DNA from: Plantago ovata
Lineage: Eukaryota > Streptophyta > Magnoliopsida > Lamiales > Plantaginaceae
Assembly: GCA_028274465.1 (NCBI GenBank)
Contig: CM051456.1
Location: 62,916,753-62,980,752 of the forward strand
DNA length: 64,000 bases
Direction of reading: 5' to 3'
Positions 55,980 to 64,000 of the stretch are shown here, in pieces. Made by a program: the position numbers and the translations under genes. The notes beneath the pieces are model-generated. The model was not told the DNA's origin, did not search any database, and saw nothing but the letters and a program-made list of their open reading frames with translations. Numbering within the stretch: the first letter of the stretch is position 1; each line of letters begins with the position of its first letter.

Positions 55980-56357
55980 TTAGAGGCAGTCAAGGGGCAC
56001 CCCTAAGAGGGGCTGGGCACCCATGTCATTATGTTTTGGAACCAAGCTAGCGCTTTCGAACCTTCTAGCAACTGTGAACTCAAGATTGAATCCGTCGCGG
56101 CAAGATCGTCCCGGTGCCTTCCAATTCACTCGAACTTTGCAGTCCTTGTGATGGATTGCTGACGTAATAATTGTTTCTGTCCCTTTGGTGGTGCATGAAT
56201 AGGCATAGGAGTCCTTACTCCAGGTGTACTCTAGCTCCTCCTCTTGGAAAATCCGCGACGTTGTTGCCAGAGCCCGTGGCTCGAACGCACCTCTAACGAG
56301 ATCACTCTTCTTGACATGGTTGTAATCGATCCCCCTCCAATACTTCATAGTAATCAT
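55980..56357 (-). CDS. Unrecognised 125-aa accessory ORF, copy 2 (intact)
   Basis: ATG at 56357, stop at 55980; the only undamaged copy of three. The protein is mixed in charge with one clear tryptophan/aspartate-rich centre (YTWSKDSYAYSC) and four cysteines, and has no membrane segment or known motif that I can name. The ATG overlaps the TGA of a 9-codon upstream frame (start near 56383) in ATGA form, suggesting reinitiation. It is preceded by a likely intron (56914-56389), a 5'UTR, a TATA-like box and a palindrome array, so it looks like a separately transcribed gene within the retroelement, downstream of gag-protease. Function unknown. Confidence 0.65.
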   Translation of the reverse strand: MITMKYWRGIDYNHVKKSDLVRGAFEPRALATTSRIFQEEELEYTWSKDSYAYSCTTKGTETIITSAIHHKDCKVRVNWKAPGRSCRDGFNLEFTVARRFESASLVPKHNDMGAQPLLGVPLDCL

Positions 56358-56388
56358 ACGGGAATGCTCCTCTCCCTTGGCATGGTTC

Positions 56389-56914
56389 CTACAAACAACA
56401 GTTAGTACCTCGTATGACACAAAACTGACTCATGCATATGCTAGTGTAAGAACGAAACACACAAGTGATAAAATCAACAATCGAACTCCCCAAATCCTTT
56501 ATCTCTAGCCTAGCTTCTTCACCATGCAACATACCAATGTAACTACTACATGCAATACATCACATTATGCTCTTGCTAGACAACCAATATCCTAAATAAC
56601 AAGGCTCTATTCATACCATAGAAGCGAAAAATTCTAGCATCATAAGTCCTCATACTCAACAATTATGCATTCTACCATCAAATCCATCATCATTACATCA
56701 ATAAACACAATCATATGTATGGAATCAAAGATAAAGATATATCATCTGGTAGCAAAATTCCCAAATCAACAATCCAAGCATAATTGAGCATGCAATTGAT
56801 AGTAAATAACGCTTCTAATCACATAAACAACCTACCCATGCATCATATAAGCCTCATTGAAGCTCAAATTAGAAAACCCCCAGATTTGAAAAATTAGGGT
56901 TCATAAGAAGATAC
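56389..56914 (-). other. Likely 5'UTR intron of the accessory unit
   Basis: Donor CTGAG|GTATCTTCTT at 56914 and acceptor TTTGTAG at 56389 on the minus strand (526 bases, T-rich). The donor surroundings match the element 1 intron. Confidence 0.6.
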
Positions 56915-57127
56915 CTCAGATCTGAAAAATGAATGCACTAGGGTGAAATTTATTCGGATGGAAAGAAAGAGCACGTAATGGGCTTCAATTCAAGCTATAG
57001 AACACTAAATTTGGTGAAGAATTGAAGAAGTTATGAAGATTTGAAGTTAAAATCACGAGTTTCGGATTTTGGGGAGGAAGATTGGTGAAGATATGAAGAA
57101 AGGAGGAGAAAGGGGAGAAATCAGCGT

Positions 57128-57305
57128 TTATATCCTTCTGAGACCGTGGGGCGAGTCGCCCCACGCCTGGGGCGAGTCGTCCCGTGCGGGGCAAATCACC
57201 CCGCATGTGGGACGAATCGCCGCGCGCGTCCGGAGCGCACGACGCGCTCTGGACTCGTGGGGTGATTCGCCCCCCATGGGGGGCGATTCGTCCCCCACCT
57301 CCTGA
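57128..57305 (-). promoter_or_regulatory. Internal promoter of the accessory unit: palindrome array and TATA-like box
   Basis: The minus strand passes through palindromes with core GCGANTCGC: a perfect 21-nt one at 57145-57165 (arms CGTGGGGCGA/TCGCCCCACG), GCGGGGCAAATCACCCCGC at 57186-57204, and others to 57297. GATATAAACGC (57136-57126) follows about 10 bases after the array, the same spacing as in the LTRs. Confidence 0.65.
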
Positions 57306-57501
57306 GGCGGGGAGACGAACTTTTCGAAAAAAATGCGGTTTTTAAGTCCCCGAAAACCATTTTTCTCACAAAACACTCGAAAAATCTCACTCAAACATAA
57401 CATAAGCACATACGACACAGAGACGAACAAATTCACACATGAAAAGCAAATTGTTCAAGAATGAATGCATGCAAAAAAGCAGTAAAGAAAGCGATAAAAA
57501 C

Positions 57502-57519
57502 TCCGGGTTGCCTCCCGGA
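57502..57519 (-). other. Conserved hairpin downstream of gag-protease (element 3)
   Basis: Coding strand TCCGGG-AGGCAA-CCCGGA: 6-bp stem, 6-nt loop, about 95 bases after the gag-protease stop. Confidence 0.7.
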
Positions 57520-57612
57520 TAGCGCCATTGTTTAAAGTCTTTGACTCGACTCCTATCTGCGCCTAGCTCTTCTTCTTGAGGGTACTAGACTTCCCCTTCA
57601 TGGATCTCCTCC

Positions 57613-59541
57613 TCATGCCACGAACCTGTGAATAAGAATGAACATAGGCAGCAAGACCACAGTAGTGAACAGTGTGAGAAGTATCAGGTGGATCAGATAT
57701 GGCTCGCAACACATGTCGCTTGCCATCCACCTCAATAGTGCAAGTCCTCGGTAGATGTCCATCACGGAGCGTAGCTTAGTCAAGAACGTTCGCCCCAAGA
57801 GAATGACATCCCCCGTCCCAGGTGTAGACGCCGGCATAACTACAAAATTGGTGTATACAGAAGCTTCACCAATCTTGACCAATACATTCTTCATAACGCC
57901 TTCGGGTCTCACAAAGGATCCATCCGCCAGTTGCACAATAGCCTTATGCTCAGATAGTTTTCCAATGCTACTCTTCTCGAACACATTCAAAGGGAGCACA
58001 TTGGAGTAGGATCCCGTGTCTAGTGTGGCACGGACATATTCAAGCTCACCAATCCCGACCTTAATATTGAAACTTTGAGGGAGTGGCTCGGGATCCTCTT
58101 GCTCCTCTTCGCTCTCGTCAGAACCAAGGTCCTTCTCTCCTTCCTTAGCCTGTGGAGGTTCTTCCTTCTTGCAACACTCGCACTTAGCAACCTTCTTGAT
58201 GGTGATTTCAACAGGTAGATCACCCGCCATGGTAATGGACATTGACTTCTCAGTGTTGCTAGGCAGCTTGCCCTGCTCCCTACTTGCTTCTCGGCCGATC
58301 AACTCTTGCATCTTTTGTTGGGCAAGCCTAGTGCTCTCTTCCAACCTATCAAGTCTCGCTCTGGTCTTCTCATAATCTTCTTCATAACGTTTGAGAAAAC
58401 TTTGGGTGTGATCAACCATCTTTTGCAAGTTCTCCATCAGTTGAGCCGACTTCGACTTCGGTTGCTCTTTCGGAGCGGGGTTTTCGCAGTGGTCATAGTT
58501 AAGCCTACTACGGTCTTGGTTAGGGCCATAAGTTTGGCTAGCTGGTGCATATCCTTGATTGTTTCGGAATCCTCTTCTCCAAAATCCACCTCGAGGATTC
58601 CTACCATCTTGTCCGTAGCTAGCTTCTTGGGTACCAAACTCCGTAGCAGAGGCTTCCTCTTCGCCTCCTTGAACCCAGTTGACATCATCATAAGCAAGCT
58701 CCGATCTACAAATATGAGCCCCATGCCCATAGTTCTTGCATATTCGACAAACTTCGTTCGAAACAGTTGTTCCAGTGGCGCTCTTGAGGACTTGCTTCAA
58801 TTCGTTGGTAAAGCACTCGAATTGATCCCCATTCCCCCTATACATAGGGGCTTCTTGAGTCGGTGGAGCTTCAGGTCCACGTCTCCTAACCATCGCTCTT
58901 GGGTCCTTGAACTGCGAACCCTTAGCAAGCCTTTCGAAAACTGCCCAGACGGCTTCTGCGGTTTCCTCCCAAATATTGCCTCGGCATTGGAAATCCACCA
59001 CTTGTTGGTTCTCGAAGGTTAGTCCATTGTAGAAGTGTTGGACTAGGTCAGAAAGCTCAAAACCATGGTGAGGGCACTTGTTCGTGAGATCTTGGAACCT
59101 CTCAAACGCGGTGTAGATGGTCTCATCATAGTCCTGTTTGAATCCAGTGATTTGCGCCTTAAGCGCGGTAGTCAAGGTGTGAGGGAAGTATTTTTCCATG
59201 AAAGCTGAAAAAACCTTCTCCCAAGTGTCCAGCGAGCTTGCTGGAAGAGAACTCAACCATGACTTGGCTCTGTCGCCAAGCCCCATAGCAAAAACCTTCA
59301 TCCTCAACTCATCCGTTGTTATTTCAGCTCCGGGTCGTGGGAGTTGGTTGACGAAATCATCGATATCGTGTAAGTACCCCATCACATCTTCCCTTGCTAA
59401 GCCATAGAACCTCGGAAGTTGTTGGAATGCGTGGTTCTTGATTTCCAGATCTCGAGTTGCAGACGAAAGAACAATCGCCGTCCCCCTCATACGATCCTTG
59501 GAGGGTTGAACCCATGCTTTCAGTGGTCTAGCTTCTGTCAT
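57613..59541 (-). CDS. gag-protease of element 3 (642 aa, uninterrupted)
   Basis: First ATG at 59541. An open frame homologous to the element 1 N-terminus continues upstream without an ATG. Gag domain about residues 30-215 (SSLDTWEKVFSAFMEKYF, KCPHHGFELSDLVQHFYNGL); zinc knuckle CRICKNYGHGAHIC at 265-278; glycine/asparagine-rich 315-350; coiled coil 365-415; aspartic protease DTG at 508-510 and ILLGR at 580-584. The last ~45 residues (from LALLRWMAS) are a frameshifted, hydrophobic tail: a one-base loss near 57743 compared with element 2 replaced the normal RTCTIEVDGKQH end. It keeps CAG at the codon that is TAG in elements 1 and 2. No polymerase domains follow. Confidence 0.85.
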   Translation of the reverse strand: MTEARPLKAWVQPSKDRMRGTAIVLSSATRDLEIKNHAFQQLPRFYGLAREDVMGYLHDIDDFVNQLPRPGAEITTDELRMKVFAMGLGDRAKSWLSSLPASSLDTWEKVFSAFMEKYFPHTLTTALKAQITGFKQDYDETIYTAFERFQDLTNKCPHHGFELSDLVQHFYNGLTFENQQVVDFQCRGNIWEETAEAVWAVFERLAKGSQFKDPRAMVRRRGPEAPPTQEAPMYRGNGDQFECFTNELKQVLKSATGTTVSNEVCRICKNYGHGAHICRSELAYDDVNWVQGGEEEASATEFGTQEASYGQDGRNPRGGFWRRGFRNNQGYAPASQTYGPNQDRSRLNYDHCENPAPKEQPKSKSAQLMENLQKMVDHTQSFLKRYEEDYEKTRARLDRLEESTRLAQQKMQELIGREASREQGKLPSNTEKSMSITMAGDLPVEITIKKVAKCECCKKEEPPQAKEGEKDLGSDESEEEQEDPEPLPQSFNIKVGIGELEYVRATLDTGSYSNVLPLNVFEKSSIGKLSEHKAIVQLADGSFVRPEGVMKNVLVKIGEASVYTNFVVMPASTPGTGDVILLGRTFLTKLRSVMDIYRGLALLRWMASDMCCEPYLIHLILLTLFTTVVLLPMFILIHRFVA

Positions 59542-59701
59542 TCCGTCGATTTCCTTGAAAAGACTGTGTAGAGATTCAGAGAAATCGGTATCCTCTATTT
59601 CCTCTAGTTCACGCCTTTGAAGTAGTCGTCTTCTTTGGTGGTAGACTCTGTCGATCTCAGCAATTGAATCAGCAAGCGGTGTTCCTCTAGATCGTGTATG
59701 T
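59542..59701 (-). other. Start-less gag N-terminal sequence fused to LTR
   Basis: In frame with gag and similar to the element 1 N-terminus (AEIDRVYHQRRR against DEIDRLFQRRRR), but the original start codon, the leader and the primer site are missing. It abuts the LTR end directly. Confidence 0.65.
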
Positions 59702-60956
59702 TGATGATGTACGAATTGTCAGTTCCGATCAATCAAATAAATTTGTTATTTAGCCAAAGACAATTCACAACTACAACGAAAACCGTAGTGTAGCAGTAGA
59801 ATAACCTCGAGTGTCGATCTCTAAGGACTATAACTAGCTTTATCTAATCTAATTTAGAATATAAAACAGCAGACGGTTTAGCAAAGGTTTTTCTTAACAG
59901 ATAATGGAGATTGGTGACAGTATGGTCCTTCAAAGCATAACGGGTTAATAATCATGCATAAATTCCTCGGTTTTGCATGGAGATCCTTGATCAATGAATT
60001 GTCCAGTTGTAATTATCAAACACTACGAAGATATAGATTTAGATAGGTCAAAGACCAATGAATTGTCCAATTGTGTGCAATATTTAATCAACCATACGAA
60101 GATAGAGATTTAGATAGAGCAAAGAAATAAAGAAATAACACGGAGTATAATGCGCGATATAGCCATTAGCATAATTATCAACCCTTCGCTAAGAATTCAC
60201 ATACTATCACCAAAGATAAGTTTAGCTACTCATAGTTGTCATGCAATCAACAGAAATCATAGAAGAAAACATGTTGAAAGATATATAAAAATAAGTAGAA
60301 AAACTGTAAGATACAATGTTACCGAAGGTTGTCAGTCTCCGAAGAATCGCGATCTTACAAGCTCCAAACTGCTATGAAAAAGTATCTCCTAAGCTATAAA
60401 CCCCCAGAACAGGCTCTGGGAAGTTCCTACCTAAAACTACAGAGAAAGGTGAGAGAAAAGGTCTGGAAAAGTATGAAAAATGGAGAAAAACTGAGCAACT
60501 ATATATAGGCTTCGAATTAGTGTGGGGCGAAGGGCCCCACACACTGGGCGAGTCGCCTGGTCTGGGGCAATTCGCCCCACATCCCGGGCGATTCACCCGG
60601 GAGTAAAACTCAGGAATTTCCGCGTTTTCGACGCGTTTTTGGATTTTTTCCCCCTTTTTGGACTCGGTTTCTAACTTCTAGTGGCCTTCTAACCTCCAGA
60701 TTCGACCCCTAGACTTCAAATCCTATCCGGAAACCTTCAGATACTCCAATTAGGCTTCTGGAACACCAATTCCTTGTCAACTTCAATATAATTGCCCGAA
60801 AAACCTCATTTTTCAACCAAAACCTGTAAAATAAAAACTAAAGGGAAACGTGACACTATTCTAATAAAATGCACTAAAATATAGCTAAATTAACATAGAG
60901 GATAGCTAAAATAGGTGAAAAAGACTCGAATGAAAGTGTAAAATTCACATTCATCA
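59702..60956 (-). repeat. LTR of the element 3 group, minus strand (1255 bp)
   Basis: Minus strand TGATGAATG (60956) to CATCATCA (59702). Palindrome array 60602-60521, TATA box CTATATATAG at 60508-60499. It serves the element on both sides, another shared LTR. Confidence 0.92.
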
Positions 60957-62500
60957 AATTCCCCAAACCGAACCTTTGCTTGTCCTCAAGCAACTAAGCT
61001 AGACTCTAATGCAAAAAATAATGCAACACATAAAATGGAGTCTCATGCCAAATAAAATGAACTAATCTACCGAATCTATCAAAAAACATATGAACAAGAA
61101 CCATATAAATCAAAACATGAATATTGGTTGAAGAATGCCTCGATTGACTCATACACATCCACATAAGCACTTATGTCATGACTAGATAGTCTCTCGTAAC
61201 ATTCTCTACCTGGACCTAGTCAGTGACGACGTAATGAAACATGTTAAGATACGAATGGTTGTCCCGTACCTATGAAACTGAGGACTTACTGCTGTTCACC
61301 AAGTTAAGACTTTTCCTCAAAGAGGTCGAACCAGTACTGGCTCTCATCAAACGAAGGAGGGTTCCCTATAAAAGATAACACTCCCCTATTCTACCCATCT
61401 CTCAAGTAAAGTCTTAAGCTATTCACCACTTCCTGAATGGCAGGACGAGGGTGGTCTAGAACAGATGACTCTCAAAATCAAAAGAAAAAAAATAGAAAAT
61501 TACAACACGATTACGAACATTACAGGAATTGGAAAATGAGACACAACACTTTGCTAAACTGCTATTTGGCTTTCTTTTTTTTGGACCCTTCTTTGCTTTT
61601 TTGGGGTCTTTTTCTTTTTTTTCTTTCTTTTTCTTTCCAGTTTCTTTTTTCTTTTCTTTTTTTTTCTTTTTTTTCCTGGAATTTTTCTTTCTTTTTTTTT
61701 TTTGATTTTTTAGCCAGCAATAGCACAACGAGAAGAGAAACAAAATGACTCACAACGACTTCCCCAAACGTATTCGAAAGAATAGGTTGGAGTACAAAAT
61801 TTACGAGAAAGGAAAAATAAATTCACAACACAGAAATGAAAAACGAAAAACAAGTCTATTGATAGTGTAACCCCCTCCCCAAACCTATTCGGAAGAATAG
61901 GTTATAAACAAAGGATCACACAACCTCACACTACCTCCTTCTTAGGCATTTAGCAATCTCAAAGCATGGTGAAAACTTGTTGCCTCTTAGGTACATAATT
62001 ACTCGGAAAAACAACCATAAGACCCTAACATGCATCATCCTATTATAAAGGCCTTCGTGAACCGCAGTAGAGAAAACACCACTAAGTGATGTCGAGACTA
62101 CCAAGCTTAACTAAGTGCAATACATATATGTGACAAGCCAAGCGAGAAAAACCTCAAACAAATTCATAGAAATGAAGCATATGAATAATGGCATAGTTTA
62201 GTTAATCTACCCAATAAAAAAGCTAAAAAAATTAGGCAATAAACTCCATATAAAACATGCAAGACTATCCTAGGATGAATGTAGTGAATGCAACCTAAAA
62301 AACTAAGAAAGCGGTAAACGTGCAAATGCAAATGCAGACGGATAAAATATGCAAGGTACTATGCTCAGCCTACCAATGTCAAGCTCCAAACTAACAACAC
62401 TAGATCACTTAAATTCCATCCTCCCTCTTGAAATTAACGCTAGTCCCTAGCAGTAAGAAAATGAGGAAATAAGATGTGATACTAGATGTTACCGCATGGT
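60957..62500 (-). other. 3' internal region shared with family A, minus copy
   Basis: Reverse of the common 3' module: polypurine tract at 60957-60968, purine tract about 61714-61568, hairpins at 61767-61788 (one arm altered) and 61882-61903. It belongs to an element whose gag lies right of the window. Confidence 0.75.
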
Positions 62501-62563
62501 TTGGCCTCGGTCGGCTGAGTATGCTGCTTGTGAGTTATTGGGACTGCTCTGGGAGCCTTATAG

Positions 62564-62827
62564 GTGATCATCAGGTCTTCTGCTAGGTGCGGTAGTTCCA
62601 TTTATAGGCCGGATAGGAACAACTCCTCCATTTGTATCATTATTGTCCGTATGGCCTTCATTGTCACTACTGTCATTACCATTGTCACCAGTAGAGTTGC
62701 ATCATCGAATAGAATCCTCAAGATTAGCCGCCGCTATTATGGAATCCTCCATCCTGTAGCCCTCCAATAGGCTGTGAACTGTTGAAGGGGAAAGAGCAGT
62801 GGTATCAGAGCCTCCGTCTCCAACGTT
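62564..62827 (-). pseudogene. Conserved acidic open frame, copy 3 (one stop)
   Basis: Same frame as copies 1 and 2, with TGA at 62704-62702 in place of an arginine codon. A primer-site-like TGGTATCAGAGC lies at 62800-62811. Confidence 0.45.
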
Positions 62828-62943
62828 TTACCCCGAGGAGGTTACAGTAAGCTGCTCGGATACTCAGAAGTCTTCTACCATTTTTTCCAATGTCGACCAC
62901 ATTCTCTACGGTTGATGCGATCGATGTCTATATGATGCTCCCT

Positions 62944-63321
62944 TTAGAGGCAGTCAAGGGGCACCCCTAAGAGGGGCTGGGCACCCATGTCATTATGTTT
63001 TGGAACCAAGCTAGCGCTTCGGAACCTTCTAGCAACTGTGAACTCAAGATTGAATCCGTCACGGCAAGATCGTCACGGTGCCTTCCAATTCACTCGAACT
63101 TTGCAGTCCTTGTGATGGATTGTTGACGTAATAATTGTTTCTGTCCCTTCGGTGGTGCATGAATAGGCATAGGAGTCCTTACTCCAGGTGTAATCTAGCT
63201 CCTCCTCTTGGATAATCCGCGACGTTGTTGCAAGAGCCCGTGGCTCGAACGCACCTCTAACGAGATCACTCTTCTTGACATGGTTGTAATCGATCCCCCT
63301 CCAATACTTCATAGTAATCAT
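62944..63321 (-). pseudogene. Unrecognised 125-aa accessory ORF, copy 3 (one stop)
   Basis: ATG at 63321, terminal stop at 62944. It is interrupted by TGA at 63075-63073 (glycine codon in the intact copy). The upstream 9-codon frame and ATGA overlap are kept. Confidence 0.6.
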
Positions 63322-63354
63322 ACGGGAATGCTCCTCTCCCTTGGCATGTTTCCT

Positions 63355-64000
63355 ACAAACAAAAGTTAGTACCTCGTATGACACAAAACTGACTCATGCA
63401 TATGCTAGTGTAAGAACGAAACACACAAGTGATAAAATCATCAATCGAACTCCCCAAATCCTTTATGTCTAGCCTAGCTTCTTCAACATGCAACATACCA
63501 ATGTAACTACTACATGCAATATATCACGTCATGTTCTTGCTAGACAACCAATATCCTAAATAACAAGGCTCTATTCATACCATAGAAGCGAAAAATTCTA
63601 GCATCATAAATCCTCATACTTAACAATTATGCATTCTACCATCAAATTCATCATCATTACATCAATAAACACAATCATATATATGGAATCAAAGATAAAG
63701 ATATATTGCATAACAAGATATATCATCTAGTAGCAAAATTCCCAAATCAACAATCCAAGCATAATTGAGCAGGCAATTGATAGTAAATAACTCTTCTAAT
63801 CACACAAACAACCTACCCATGCATCATATAAGCCTAATTGAAGCTCAAATTAGAAAACCCCAAAATTTGAAAAATTAGGGTTCATAAGAAGATACCTCAG
63901 ATCTGAAAAATGAATGCACTAGGGTAAAATCTGTTCGGATGGAAAGAAAGAGCACGTAATGGGCTTCGATTGAAGCTATAGAACACTAAATTTGGTCAAG
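63355..64000 (-). other. Intron and 5'UTR of accessory unit copy 3
   Basis: Same intron as 56914-56389, with acceptor TTTGTAG near 63353 and donor near 63896, then the start of the first exon up to the window edge. No other gene is seen. Confidence 0.55.

Overview
The window is flowering-plant nuclear DNA made almost entirely of nested and rearranged LTR retrotransposons. The evidence is primer-binding sites for plant tRNA-Asp and initiator tRNA-Met, 0.8-1.65 kb LTRs with TATA boxes, 5-bp target duplications, a Sirevirus-type Copia polyprotein, and a 100-N assembly gap. I found no host gene, tRNA, rRNA, CRISPR array or bacterial feature. It looks like pericentromeric or other repeat-rich intergenic DNA. 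The species cannot be named from it.

Layout. (1) 1-5901, minus strand: part of a Ty3/Gypsy element with an Athila-like tRNA-Asp primer site (element 1). It has a 5' LTR, a gag-protease frame with one amber codon, an internal promoter-like palindrome cluster, a likely 5'UTR intron, and an accessory frame that runs off the left edge. (2) 5902-29787, plus strand: a head-to-tail array of one gag-only element (family A), with five LTRs (the first and last truncated) sharing four internal regions. No gag copy is intact. A complete gag-protease element (element 2, 17963-24109, target duplication AGTGT) is inserted in the third copy. (3) 29974-51454, minus strand: a Sirevirus-like Ty1/Copia element (target duplication AATGC) with gag, protease, integrase, reverse transcriptase, RNase H and a very long extra frame after pol. 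Its 3' half appears twice around the 100-N gap, almost certainly an unmerged contig overlap. (4) 51460-55310 plus, and 55427-64000 minus: a second Gypsy group (element 3 type) with a gag-protease frame, an intron-containing accessory unit encoding an unrecognised 125-aa protein, and shared LTRs, arranged as a large inverted repeat.

How the parts relate. No Gypsy-type element here carries reverse transcriptase or integrase, so all would need those proteins in trans. They share modules: the tRNA-Asp primer site, a 3' region with two hairpins and a purine tract, a hairpin just after gag-protease with loop AGGCAA, and clusters of GC-rich palindromes with core GCG-NNN-CGC. The palindromes lie next to TATA boxes in LTRs and also at internal promoters. 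The most unusual signals are these palindrome clusters, an eight-hairpin array with a fixed 7-nt loop and co-varying stems between pol and the extra frame of the Copia element, and related-looking accessory proteins in the Gypsy and Copia lineages.
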